NCBI GenBank assembly: GCA_027924645.1
Contig: BSBN01001752.1
Span: forward strand, 10,372,001-10,436,000
Direction of reading: 5' to 3'
Length of the DNA: 64,000 bases
From: Cunninghamia lanceolata
Lineage: Eukaryota > Streptophyta > Pinopsida > Cupressales > Cupressaceae
Position 1 is the first letter of the stretch. Each line of letters starts with the position of its first letter. The notes beneath the pieces are model-generated. The model saw only the letters and a program-made list of their open reading frames with translations. It ran no database searches and had not been told where the DNA came from. A program made the translations under genes and the position numbers. Positions 11,605 to 23,382 of this stretch are shown in pieces.

Positions 11605-14600
11605 TTACATATACTTAAGTATGTCTGCAAAAGTATTCTTTAGCTGTACAACTTCTGTCACCCAACTCTGCTTCATCCTATCCAAAATTGAGATGTGACC
11701 ACTCAATAGGAATGCAAAAGATTTTGCCTTCTTAAGATCTATTGGATCATTGGTCTGGGCTATGGCCTGTGCATCAGTTAGGGCCTCATGCATGGCCTCT
11801 AACTTAGGGATAATGATCCCTCTAAGTTCACTTAACCTGTTTATTCTATTTTTCTTTTCCTTCTCAAGCTTCTTTATTTCATCTATGACTGCAATAGTCT
11901 GACACTCTTAATTTACTATGGAGGAGGAGAGAGGATCAAAACTTTGAGATAAACTTAACAGTTTATCCTCGTGCTCTTTTACTTTCTTCTCAATATCCAT
12001 GGTCACTTGAGGCCAGGATAAACAAAATTTATAGATATCTCTGCCATCTTTAAGAGCATTTTCTAAGTTCTTTATTCCAATATCCATAACTCTCCTATCA
12101 TTTTTTATTAGACCTTGTACCTCAAAGAGTCTCTTTTCCAAAAACTCCTTCCAGACCTTTTCTTCTGCTGACTTTTCTAAGGAATCAAAATGTGAATGAA
12201 CAGAATTTACAAGAGACTTTAGATTACTAGATGTGGAGGCTGAAGGATCCTTTTGGAAGGATGACATGATCTTCTCCAATACACCGGTTGCAACATCTAT
12301 GAGCTCACAGTCTTCCATGTGAGACTTTAGGAGTTTTTCTTTTGCCTTGGCTTGAGTAAAGGATGCTAGCTTCATGGTTTAAACTGGGGAGAGGGAATCA
12401 AAATTGAATGGACCTTAAAGAAGTTCTAGTTCATCAAATTCCATCATCTCTTTGGTTAAGAAATCTTTGACTGCTTTCACTATGTCTCTTGCCAGTGACA
12501 GGGTTTTCTCCCCTTCTGTAGCCTTAGCACTATCATCTGTGGTCTTTTTTGTTTGAACTTCTTCACTTCCCTTTACTTGTTCTTCTTGACTAATGCTCTT
12601 TTCTTTTCTTTCTTCTCCTTCAATTCTAGAGTATGTAGGAGAATCCAGAAGAGAAGTGTCTTCTTCTTTATGAACTTCCTCTTCCGGAGTAGAGGAATCT
12701 AGGTCTTTAGCTTTCTCTTCACTTGTCTCCTTTGCCTCTTCTACCACTGTCTCAGTAGATTCTTCTTTGTCATCCATGGCCGACGGATCATCACCTAAGT
12801 CCTCTATAATAGGAATATTGAATCTTTTGTATGCATTCCGGAGGATGTCTTTTATTTCTTTAGCCACCTTGTTAGTTTCTCCAAGCATAAGCTGATTCAT
12901 CCTAGCTTTGTTCTGGAACTCATGCTTGCAATCTTTGAAGATCATATTCTTTTGCTTAGGAGTGATGGAAGGATAGAGCTGAATGGCTATCTGTTCCTAG
13001 ATCTCCATATCCTTTGCTTTAGCATTATTCTTTCTGATTTCAAGTTCTTTATCAAGGTTTTTAGGAATTACAGATATGATTTCGATGAAAGCTTTGTTGT
13101 AGATATTCAGATACCTGACTGTGGCATCTTGCAGGATCTTCTGGTCAGCTTCACTACATTCATCATAGAATTTTGTTAATGTCTTCAGGTTTCCATCCAC
13201 AGTAATTGCCTTGATGATATTGTCAAGAGTAGTCTTCTCAACACTTTTATCTGTCTTTTCTTCTTCCTTGTCTAGACCGGTAGAGGATTCTCTAGATACT
13301 TTCTTCTTCTTCTTCTTCTTGATCTCTTCATCATATTCTCTCTTCATCATCTTTGAGGCTTATATATGATCTTGTAGCCTTTGTCTTTGTTCTCTTTTCT
13401 CCTTTACTGGATGATTTTGCTTCTAGTTTTGATGCCTTTGAGCTCTTAGCAGTGGCAGGTGCAGAGCTCTTAGAGGATCTAGTTCAGGAGGGGGATCTAC
13501 TGGAGTACTCTCCTTTTCTACTTCTTCCTTTTCTTTCTCTGCCCTTTCCATCTTCTCTCTGTTTGCATCAAGTGCCTCTTTTGATATGCCATACCTTTTG
13601 GCAACATTCTCTACTTCTTTTCTCACTTTTCTCTTCATCTCTGGTTGTCTAAGCTCCACATGGATCTTCACACTTAGCTCTTCAAATGTTCCAAACCTTT
13701 CTACCTTAGGATTCTTGGGTTGACTAAGCATGTGTTGTACATGTAGCTCTACAATTTTCTCATCTACTTCATACCCCATTGGCATGATCCAGACTGTCCT
13801 TGGCTCTACTGCCTCCATTAGGCATTGATCAGTTTCAACCATAAAGCATATTGTATCCTTATACTTTTCAAATAAAGATTGGGGAATTCTCTCTCTTTCT
13901 TGCATCATACTCTGAAAGTTCTTGAAATAGCCCCAGAGTGCTATATTTTGTGCCTTGGCATCACCAAGCCCATGTATATAATCTCTGATTTGAATGGCTA
14001 TAGGTCTATCATTTTGCCATACCCAGCCACTGGATTTGGGAAGCTCATTCGTGAAGTAGAAGAATAAACATAATAACAGCCCACCATACTTGAATGAGTT
14101 CTTCTTGTCCTTTTTGATCTTTTGTAGGTTCTCCAACAGTTGGCTTAAAAGAAGTTCACAAAGATCATAGTCAGCATTTTCTTTTAGCATCTAATAAGCT
14201 ATAAAAATTGCAGTTCTGGGTACTGAATTTTCCCTGCTAGAGTGATATATCTTGCAACCAATTATCATGGATGCAAATTTGATATCTGGATCAGTGATAT
14301 CTTCAATTGTCATTGCTCTCTTGTCAAATTTTGATCTGGTTGCCTCACTCACTGTCTGATTCTTGACAGATTTGAGAGCAGGTATCCCACCAGATGAGTG
14401 CAATCTGGTAACTTCCCTAATGGTATCCTTGGTAATCTTGAATGGCCTTGTCAACCATATAAAGTTATCATGCATTCTACATAGAACATACCGGACCCAT
14501 TCATCTTCTGTAAAATAAGGGAAATGAATGCATTGTGCAAAATGTTTGTCCTAGATAGCCTTATACTGTGGTTTGAGTTCAAATGAGTCATCTATTAACT

Positions 14601-14805
14601 GATTGTGAAAGATATCTATCAACTTGGATTCCCCAAAATATTCAATGTTTGCATGAATATATGCCCTAACGTCTTCAACATGCAAAACCCCATGTGGAAT
14701 GCTGGAAAATGCCCCTAAGGGATCCACTTCTAGAGATTTGTAGGGATGTTTCTTAAATTTGGGGTGAGGCCTATCAAAAATCTTTACAACATTTAGAGTA
14801 GCCAT
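11605..14805 (-). pseudogene. ORF2 of element C: 1067-codon protein of unknown function
   Basis: A single frame runs 3201 bp from the ATG at 14805 to the TAA/TAG at 11605 with no frameshift. It is broken only by in-frame stops, near 14551, 14191, 13423, 13360, 12997, 12415, 12379 and 11908. It is not gag or pol. The N-terminal 300 residues look globular (FSSIPHGVLHVEDVRAYIHA, SFKYGGLLLCLFFYFTNELP). Residues about 400-490 are charged and Pro-rich. A conserved block follows (DECSEADQKIL, YNKAFIEI, ARMNQLMLGE), then a Glu/Lys/Thr-rich disordered stretch and a C-terminal coiled-coil-like part (FAFLLSGHISILDRMKQSW). The second half has a homologue in element D. It is loosely reminiscent of plant transposon-associated ORFs, but I do not recognise a family. 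Confidence 0.75.
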
Positions 14806-15451
14806 CTTAAAGATTCAGAGAGAGAGTTTGATCAAGAGCAAAGAATACCTTTTTACGCTTCTAGGTTTCATGGAATGAGCTGGATCAGATTGCTGGAAGA
14901 ATTGTCTTCTATGGTTGGTCTTTGAGAGGCTTGAGATAATTTTTTTCCAGAGCTCTTTTTCTCTTCTTGAGTGCAAATGTACAAGTGACAAGTAAATAAA
15001 CCCTTTTATCTCTGAGCAAACCCTAATTCCATATTGCAATAAATGCGCAACTTAAGTTATTCTAGTTGCTTTGTTCTCCTTGTTCTGAGAAGGATCTTTT
15101 CTGGGTCACTGAGATACATTTAGAGTTATTCTCGGTGATTGATGACAATCTATCTTCCTTTCTCCAAACATTTGATCTATCCGCAAATCAAGATACCTCA
15201 AATTTGAATCATACCGGATCTAACTGTGAAAAACCTATTCTTACTGGATGACTGTTAAATGGATTAATCTTAGATGATTAACCTCTTCAAATTTATTACA
15301 GATCTTTCATATCTTCCCCAAGGGTTATTTAGATGTTTCTCCAAGAGCCCTTTTAGTCCACAACCTTCCATGTGCCAATTTCAGGCACCAATTGACTGGC
15401 TGGGGGAAAATATTTTCTTTTGTGACTCCCCCTGAGCTAGAGCTCATCTAT
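14806..15451. other. ORF1-ORF2 spacer of element C
   Basis: No convincing coding region. On the minus strand it would serve as the leader of ORF2. Short frames at 14815-15039 and 15066-15251 show no motif and are not called. Confidence 0.5.
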
Positions 15452-16633
15452 TTAGTTTCCAGAAGGAACATCAACACCAGATTCTGGTGTGGATCCATCC
15501 CCATCATTTTCTATACTTCTCTTCAACCATATCTTGTTCATTTCCCTTTGAACTTCATCTGCATTTACTTTTTCTTTTCCTTTGTCTTGGTTTTGATTAT
15601 GATGCACCAGACCCTTTTTGTCCTGATTCTTGCTTCTGTAGAATTTGGCAATATGACCGGATCTATTGCAATTGTAGCAAACAACATTTCTTTGCATATT
15701 TGACTGATATCCTCTTGATCTACACTGATTAGCCATATGTCCCATTCTATTGCATGCAAAACATCTACTATTGAATGAATTGTTCATTTACATATTTCTG
15801 CATTCATGAGTTTTGTGACCATACCTTTTGTAATTAAAGCACTGTCCGGAGAAGGATGAATTATTTTGATTTATTCTTCTTCTGCACTGATTTGCTTTAT
15901 GACCAAAGTTATTGCAATTGTGGTAGTATCCATTGAAGGAAGGATATCTTTGAGCATTTGGTTGCCTTACCGGAGGTCTTCTAGGCCTGTTTCTTGGATT
16001 TTCTGATTTGGAGTTCTTCTGACTAGATCCGGAGCTTTCACCTTTTTCATAGGCCAAGCCTTGCTTGCCATCTACCCTCTTTTGGCTTTGAAGAAGAACT
16101 TCAAGTTGAGCAGAGCTTATCTTGAATTTCTCTTTGTATTCATTTGTTGTTTGAAGATCCCTTTTAAGAGTGTCAATCTGATTCTCAAGTTGTACTTCAT
16201 TATCTCTAGCTTCTTCAAGATCAGATTCTTGATGCCTGACTATTCTATCCATTTTGTGGCAGTCTTCTAATTTCTCCTTCAGAGATTGTCTTAGATCATC
16301 TTCACTTTTTCTTTTCTCTTCAATTTCTTAAGTGAATTTCATAACTCCTGATTCCATTTCATGTCTTACGATAATGACCTCTTTTGATAACTTTTCACAT
16401 AACTTAGTTTTCTCCTTCAGATCTTCATTTGTATCATTGGCTTCACCTTGACTTGCCAATTGCTGAAGCAGATCCTTTCTCTTTTTCATAGAGATACTCA
16501 GTTTCCCTTTTAGTTCAGTTATGAAATCATCAGCCTGTTTGAGTCTTTCCTTCAATTCATTGACTTTAGAGTTAGATTTCTCAAGATCATCTAGGGCAGA
16601 CTGAAGTTGCTCCCTCATACCATACACATCCAT
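15452..16633 (-). pseudogene. ORF1 of element C: coiled coil plus four zinc knuckles
   Basis: A 394-codon frame starts at the ATG 16633, about 50 bases after the PBS. In-frame stops lie at 16328 and 15788. Residues 1-190 are a long heptad-rich coiled coil (LQSALDDLEKSNSKVNELKE). A basic linker follows (RPRRPPVRQP), then four CCHC-type knuckles. Only one is intact (CFACNRMGHMANQC); the others have Cys replaced by Tyr (YHNCNNFGHKANQC, CFNYKRYGHKTHEC, CYNCNRSGHIAKFY). No typical copia capsid (UBN2-like) domain is seen, so it looks like the nucleocapsid end of a gag. The probable role is RNA binding and packaging. Confidence 0.75.
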
Positions 16634-16684
16634 TTGAATTCCCAGATCTTCCTCAAGCTGTTAGCCTCTGTTTGGAGGAACTTA

Positions 16685-16697
16685 GCTCTAATACCAA
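16685..16697 (-). other. Primer-binding site of element C
   Basis: The minus strand reads TTGGTATTAGAGC, one base from the plant initiator-Met tRNA site TTGGTATCAGAGC found in element G. It lies next to the 5' LTR end. Confidence 0.85.
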
Positions 16698-16698
16698 T

Positions 16699-17791
16699 TG
16701 TTGATAACTGAGAGGGGGGGTGAATCAGTTATCTTGATTAATTTAACTTTATGTTCTTGTTTAACAACCAGTGCAACATCAAAACAAATAAGCATTCATA
16801 ATCATGAAAGCAGAAACAAAGTCAAGATACATAACACAATGATTTTGATGTGGAAAACCCTATTAAGGGAAAAACCATGGGGTGACTAACCCAAGATTGT
16901 ATTCTCTGTTAAAAGAATAAGATAGTACAAAAATGGCACTTGCCAATTAGGGCTCACCGCCTGAGCAAACTACTCACAAGAGGCTCACTGCCTACAATAG
17001 TTTATACAAGGAAACTAGATAATTGAACTAATGAGAAGCATCCACATATGCTAAGGTTCAGTTCTGATTAGGCTCAATACACTGATCTGCTGCACTTCAT
17101 TCTTCCTCTTCTTTGGTACTCTTGTCATGTCACATACCGGACCTGCCTTACTACTTCCACACTACTCTTCTACTTTTATTCGCACACTTCAACACACAAC
17201 ACACCACTTCATACTAAAATCAATCTAGTATAGATATCCACACCAAGGATTTCATCCACTTTCTAGTCGACATCCAGAATACTTACTATTTTCCCAAACT
17301 CTTGGTCTGTCAGTTGAATCCTTGCTTATCAAGTGATGTGTATCAAAGAGATGCTCATAGAAGTCATCAATCATGTCAGTCAATCATGAATGATACCTTA
17401 GTAAGCTTGATCACCATCAATATCTCATCCGGATCAAGGTCTGATGCTCTCTCGGTCAGTTCTTCCTTAGTCTACTTTGTGAAACAGGAACCCAATACTT
17501 AGGTGCTTATATCTCTTCACTCTTACATCACCGGAGGCTCAATCCCTGGAATCTATCAGTCAAGGTACTCCTCTTGACTTCCCCAAGTCTGCACTTTACA
17601 TAGATACTTCCTCTGAGAGATCCAGACCTGATTGTCGAACCTTGCTGCATACTCTATTCTTGGTCACCGAACCAAGTTACTCTACAATTTGACTTCCGGT
17701 ATAGACACACCATATCTTGCGGATGTGTGGGATGAACTTTGTTGCCATTAATGACAACACTCATGAAGCCACAACGTGTCTCTTGCCAACA
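16699..17791 (-). repeat. Element C 5' LTR
   Basis: Partner of 10269-11360. Starts TGTTGATAACTG on the plus strand and ends TTGCCAACA. Plus-strand reading frames across it are shadows. Confidence 0.92.
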
Positions 17792-18960
17792 GGATATGTA
17801 GGTAGTCTGGAATACAAAGGAAGTTTCCAGTACTTAGGTACATAAGATGCACCCATCCAACCCATTTGGATGGTCCCCATTCACTAAGCTTGCTGGACCC
17901 AATAAATGATACACCCACTAAGTATACGATTGAAGCATGGTCCCTAACATAAAAAATCATGAATCAACATACCAACTATAATCTCACATATGGCCTGACT
18001 ATCCTTTTGCCCACCTTTCAAAAATTATCCAACAAAATCCAACCGATTTGCGTCCTAGGATATATCGTTCCTACAATGGACAAGAATCCATCATCCTATC
18101 AACATGTATCTTGGCAAGAGCACACAATGGCTATTTGTATCTTTTTGTTGGTATTTTTTATTATTGATTTTTATCTTTTTGTCTCACTCTAGGTCATTTC
18201 CAAAGCTACCTTGATCTCATTATATCATGGTAAGTGGCGGACAACAACAGGAGTAGACATGGTCATTATTTCTGTATGCTGTGCTTGTGGATTGGTTTCA
18301 TTACTCCAAGACTAGTATTCATATCTTAAGGCCTGGGTCAGTTCTAGTATGATGTGCCTCATTTACATATACAAGCATTAATACTTTGTATATTAGCACT
18401 CATTGCTATGAGTCCCCTTCCTTGGCCAGGCAAGGTTATACTACATTGGGCACACATGAAAACAACCTATTATTTGTGGGTCTAGTCCATGCAATCGTGG
18501 GATATATATCATCACCTAGGTCATCTCATACCTTTGTGAACTATATCCTACATTGCTATAATAAACTAAGAAATGCTCTCAATCAATGTTATGCAACTAC
18601 TGTTACTAGATCAAATCATCACGCTAATCATTTATTCAACTATACCATCTAGGTCTAGATTTCGTAATCACCTACCCTACCCCCCCTCCCAAATCCCCTC
18701 ACTAATCCCACTCCTCCAATTTTTTCTCACTTGACACATCCTGAGTCAAACTAAATCCCCCTCAATGATGTGGTTTTTCATGCCCTAGCAACTCCCTCAT
18801 TAACTATCCCACTCCCCCCTCCCAATCTAGTCGCAGCCAATCATATCCGTCCACCCTTATCCTACCCCCCCTATTCCCCTATCACACAACCCCACCACCC
18901 AAGGTCCAACAAAGAACATCATGTGTATCAAGACTTAATCATCTCACATATCACCTAGTT
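17792..18960. other. 3' region of element A, right of the element C insertion
   Basis: It continues the element A sequence cut at 10268, and is collinear with 33259-34250 of element B: GGTAGTCTGGAATA, AAGATGCACCCATCCAACCC, GGGTCTAGTCCATGCAA and CCCCTTCC blocks. Pyrimidine-rich and non-coding. Confidence 0.65.
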
Positions 18961-18961
18961 T

Positions 18962-19560
18962 GCATCTTACATATCATAATCATTTAATTTGCATTTCATG
19001 TAGGTGCATTTTAGAATCCTTTAGTTACATATCATATATCATTTAATTTGCATAACCATTTAGGTTCATTTTAGATTCATTTAGTTTGCATAACATATAT
19101 CATTTAATTTGCATAATCATTTAGGTTCATTTTAGAATCCTTTAGTTTGCATATCATATATCATTTAATTTGCATAATCATTTAGGTTCATTTTAGAATC
19201 CTTTAGTTGCATATCATCATCATTTAATTTGCAATCACTTAGGTTCATTTTAGAATCCTTTAGTTACATATCATATATCATTTAATTTGCATAACCATTT
19301 AGGTTCATTTTAGATTCATTTAGTTTGCATATCATATATCATTTAATTTGCATAATCATTTAGGTTCATTTTAGAATCGTTTAGTTGCATATCTTCATCA
19401 TTTAATTTGCAATCACTTAGGTTCATTTTATAATCCTTTAGTTGCATATCATAATCATTTAATTTGCAATCATTTAGGTGTATTTTAAAATCATTTAGTG
19501 AAATTTCAAAATCATTACATTCCATTCCATAATCATTACATTGCATAATCATAGTCAATA
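18962..19560. repeat. About 60-bp AT-rich tandem repeat
   Basis: About nine to ten copies of a unit containing CATTTAATTTGCATAATC, ATTTAGGTTCATTTTAGA and CCTTTAGTTGCATATCAT, with period near 58-61 bp and some shortened units. It is inside the 3' region of element A. Element B has a different tandem array at the same relative place (34560-34830). Confidence 0.85.
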
Positions 19561-20042
19561 ATCATTTAGCTACATTTTATAACCATCTAGTTGCATATCC
19601 ATATTTCCATACATAACATGTGTTTATTAAGATAAACATACATTTCCATGGCATTACATCTTACATCCATAATAAATGTTTATTAATCTAAACATTTATT
19701 TGTATTCTACATCATAGTCCATAAATCACAAACATGCATATATCAAAATATGTAAACCATCATTACATACATCATGTTGCATCAATAGGTACATCCATAA
19801 CATCAACATAAATTACATAAACACAACACATCCATAGCATATAATCCATAAAGCATACTATATCCATCAACATAAGCATTATCATAATCATATAAAAACA
19901 TCACAAACAAACATATAGGCCATCAAACAACATCATCTCATATATCATCATCGCAAAAATGTACATCGCTCATGTATATACATCAAAAAATATAATAACA
20001 TGTCATGATACAATGCCTCCAAGGGCCAAAATGATACACCTA
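19561..20042. other. AT-rich spacer downstream of antisense ORF
   Basis: CATAAT, ACATC and TTTATTAAT-rich non-coding DNA between the tandem array and the stop of the antisense PMD-like ORF. Similar to 34830-35110 in element B. Confidence 0.5.
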
Positions 20043-22312
20043 TCACATAGAAGACCCTCTCTCTAACGCAGTGGGGGATTCTGGCCCTGATGGTGGCTGT
20101 GGTCCTGCCTGTGGCTGTGGCTGCGGCTGCGGCTGTACCTGTACCTGTGTAACCTACTGGGGCACATGTGATGGGGGACCCATCACCTGCTGAATAGACT
20201 GAACTGATCTAGATCTATGTGACCTAGACGCCCTAGAACCACTGACCTGACTATAGCTCGGTGCATGCTGCTCTACAAGTACTGCCATGTAATATAGGGC
20301 CCGATAATAATCCATCCATCCTCTGGCCTCCAACAACTATCCCTATACCTGAGACAATTATACCCGTGTCTAAGACAACTGTATCTACATCAATGTCAAA
20401 ACTGGGGCCATACCAGCACCTGAAGCCTGTAAACTACCCACCGTAGCCTCTGCCTGTCGAGCCCTCGTAAGTGCAGCATCTCGCTCGCCTGTCAAAACCA
20501 CTATCTCACCCTGAGCCTGGGCTAATTGTGCCCACAATGCAACCACCTATCCATCTGTACCATCTAATAATGCAACTGTCCCCCACAACTACACTAACTC
20601 TGCCACACGACTCTCTAAAGCCTCCTGTAGGTTGGCTACCTGTGCCCATAGAGTCTCAACCTCCTCCTCTTCTCCACTCCAAGGCCGCTGATGAGATGAG
20701 GACCCTCAAAGCCCTGACTATCCACCTACCCCTAAGGTGCCTGCCTCTGCCTGCTATCCTGTTGCAACAGCCTACTGCTGCTGTGATATCTGTGGTGGGG
20801 GTAGAACACCCCTACCTACCCTCGGTAGTCCCCCACACTATCAAGGTCCTCCCTACCTCTGCACCACTCCAATCTGGACCTGCTTAATAGGTACTTGTTG
20901 TACAAGTACCTATTTTCGCACCTGCTGCTAGGGCACCTATGAACCACCACCCGCCTACCCCTCTCCCCTGAGCCCAACCTATCCAGCTGCTGCTGCTACT
21001 AGCACATCTATCAGCTCCCCATCTCTTCCAATCTCCCCCTCCTCCCCATCCCCTCCAACCTCCACAAGGTAGTCCATAATAATCTCCTCACCCTCCTCTA
21101 GGAAATCATCTCCATCAGAATCATCATCTCCATCCTCCTCAGACTCCTCATCCCCTGATGCTGCTGCCTCCTCTGCGGGGACTACCTCATCTATAGGGTC
21201 AGTGAACCGAGTCGGCCGCCACATCCACCACCATGTCTCATATGCAGGTGTAGTACCTGCATCCCTGACCACACTCTCCCAATCCCACATCAACGGCTCT
21301 AAAGCCGCAAAATCCTCCAGGGCAATAATAGACATCTTGACAAGTCCATGCAAAAATCACCATCTACTGTGGAGCATCCTACCGTAACCCAAACTATCGT
21401 ATAACTCAGTAGATACATATCAATCATATGGTCTCCTCGACCTATCAAGTAGCACTGCTAGAAAGTGAAAGGCATGTGCACATCATCATCTGGCCATGGC
21501 TCCACTCCAATGTAGGGTCGCCAGGTAACCCAAATGACGTCATCCATTACCTGTCTCCAATACCGAACCTACCCAGTGTATGTATACTTAGCATCTCGAT
21601 ACAGGAACACAAAGGCCTCAAACAAATGGTGATAGTACCCATATCTCAGCCGAGTAACTGGAATATGCTCCTAGATCCACACATGCAACAAAGTAACATC
21701 GGTTGATAAAGCTGAATCATAATGATAAACCACTATATGCATCTCATGATAGAGCTATGCCAACATCGTTGGTCCCCAGGCATACACGGTCTCATGTCTA
21801 ACCATCCCCTCAATCAACTCTCCCCATCCAACCAGAAATCCCCTGCCTCTCCTATCTGGCATCACTACGCCACTAATCAATGCACACAGGAATAAAGCAA
21901 AGGGATCTGTACTTGCCACCAGTGTCCCCTCGTAGCTCATCTCCCTCCTATCTACTGATAAAACAATGTGATCATAGCCAAATACTCTAACCAAGGCCCT
22001 CTATCCCCTCCTTGTGTCATATGTCACCCAATGGCAATGAATTAGTAGCTTGAGGATGTGATAAACATCCTCAAGAGTGATGGTGATCTCGTCAGTAGGA
22101 AGTAAAAATGTACAAGTCTCTGGCCAATACTGCTCTACAACCATTGTAATCAGAGCTCTATGAGCTCGCAACATTGGCATCAACGCAGCTGTCAAAAGCC
22201 CTAACCTTTCCAGTCAAGCCTGCTTAGCATCATCAAACTGATCAAATAGCACCATCACGGATGGTACGCGTCGCTCCCACGAGGACACTATAAATGACCT
22301 CGTATCTTGCAT
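20043..22312 (-). pseudogene. Antisense plant-mobile-domain (PMD) ORF in element A
   Basis: Read on the minus strand from the ATG at 22310-22312. The N-terminal domain has VVEQYWPETCTFLLPTDE, ITITLEDVYHILKL and YHEMHIVVYHYD. This is the pattern of the PMD family (compare the LVERWRSETC of the copy in B), known from plant proteins such as MAIN/MAIL1 and from transposons. After stops at 22001, 21755 and about 21671 and a frameshift before 21353, an acidic stretch (EEAAASGDEESEEDGDDDS) and a Pro/Gln tail (QVQVQPQPQPQPQ) follow, ending with TGA at 20043. Antisense to gag-pol, between pol and the 3' LTR. The role is unknown; PMD proteins of plants act in silencing and genome maintenance. Confidence 0.75.
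20886..20914. repeat. Perfect 13-bp palindrome with 3-base loop
   Basis: AATAGGTACTTGT, loop TGT, ACAAGTACCTATT. It lies inside the variable linker region of the antisense PMD ORF. No palindrome of this kind is seen in the matching region of B. Confidence 0.7.
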
Positions 22313-22399
22313 CCACAATTTTCTAGTAAAAAATCTACCTGTCTTTTTCCAAATTCCCTCCTTTTCTTCTACTGTTGAAAGCTAAAAACATTTTGGCAC

Positions 22400-22870
22400 C
22401 ACAACAGACCATGTTTTGTGCCATTTCTAATGATAGCACTACCACATTTCCCTAGGGTGCTAATTCAGAATTTAGCGCCACTGTGCAGCCTCTTTGCGCC
22501 ATTTAAAAAAATGGCTCTACTATTCCATTTGGCGCCAATATACATAATGACACCACTCTTCCCAATAGTGCATATATCAGATATAGCACTACTCCTCCAC
22601 ATGGTGCTAATCCTAAATATAGCACCGCTATAGAACATAGTGCTTATCTAGAAGATAGCGCTACCCTGATACCTATTTGGCACCAAAACACCAGAATCCT
22701 AAAACTTGCATACATTACTCTAATCCAGAGGATGGTGCCAAAATATTAAGTATTTGGTGCCAATCTACCTCTGCTCTACCTTGGCAGATAGTGCCAATCC
22801 AGAAGATTGTGCTAATCTGCTCTTTTTAGCGTTGCATGATCTTGCGATAGCACCACCACGCCAATCCCCA
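22400..22870. repeat. Array of dispersed GGTGCTAA/GGCGCCAA motifs (element A)
   Basis: Words of the form (G)GCGCCA, GGTGCTAAT, TAGCGCTA or TAGCACCAC recur roughly every 15-30 bases. The array sits directly upstream of the antisense PMD ORF. The same arrangement occurs in B (42460-42930). Either a decayed short tandem repeat or a cluster of binding sites. Confidence 0.55.
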
Positions 22871-23369
22871 ATTCCTGAGCCCAAAAATGTGACAAAATCA
22901 AAAAATCACAAAGCTAGGGTTAGGTCCTACCTGGGGTCCAGCGTCCGGTGCCCGGCCATATGATCAGAAATGCTAGGAAATGTGGGTGAGTCAAGGGAAC
23001 CTGGGATTGCACTCTACCATCTCTCCTTTGCTCCTTCTCAAGAGTTCAATGAGTGCAAATGTGGCGCCCTTAGGGCCCACTTGTCTAAATATAGTAAGCC
23101 ATTTCATCTTTTCACCCACTCTTTTTCCCCTCCAGGATGTAGATCACAACCATTTTCCTCCGTTTTTCTTCCTGTCATCTTCTTTTTCCATCCTCTATCC
23201 AACCTTCACTCCCTGTCGCATCCTTTCGAGAGCTCGCTTGAAAATTTTTTATTTTCTTTTGGTAACTTCTCAAGGGGGCATCCCTCACCCATCTTATTCC
23301 TTCCCAGCAGCTGGGGCATATTTTTATTTGACTTGACACCACTTCCCTCCTAGGCCCTGACACCATGTC
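22871..23369. other. Region between PMD ORF and 3' LTR
   Basis: No coding region. It is conserved with 42960-43463 of B: GTGCAAATGTGG, GGGCCCAC, TATA-like ATATAG, CCATCTTATTCCTTCC and CAGCTGGGG. It could hold the promoter of the antisense ORF. Confidence 0.45.
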
Positions 23370-23382
23370 AAAGAGGGGCAAA
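23370..23382 (+). other. Polypurine tract of element A
   Basis: AAAGAGGGGCAAA lies immediately before the LTR start TGTAGACACC, identical to 43464-43476 in element B. Confidence 0.9.

Larger units (their letters stand above)
10269..17791 (-). mobile_element. Complete non-autonomous copia-like LTR element C
   Basis: LTRs of 1092 and 1093 bp (10269-11360 and 16699-17791) begin TGTTG and end CAACA in both orientations. Reading on the minus strand: 5' LTR, PBS TTGGTATTAGAGC, ORF1 (coiled coil and zinc knuckles), ORF2 (1067 codons), polypurine tract, 3' LTR. No protease, integrase, RT or RNase H is present. Flanks are GGGTA (10264-10268) and GGATA (17792-17796), a 5-bp target duplication with one change. 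The uninterrupted site GGGTATGTAGG is seen in element B near 33259. Confidence 0.9.

Noticed and set aside
13353..13652. Hydrophobic plus-strand ORF, membrane-protein-like
   Set aside because: Exact antisense shadow of Glu/Lys-rich codons of ORF2.
22970..23353. Two overlapping plus-strand ORFs before the 3' LTR of A
   Set aside because: Frames are not kept in the collinear region of B; the sequence is conserved non-coding.
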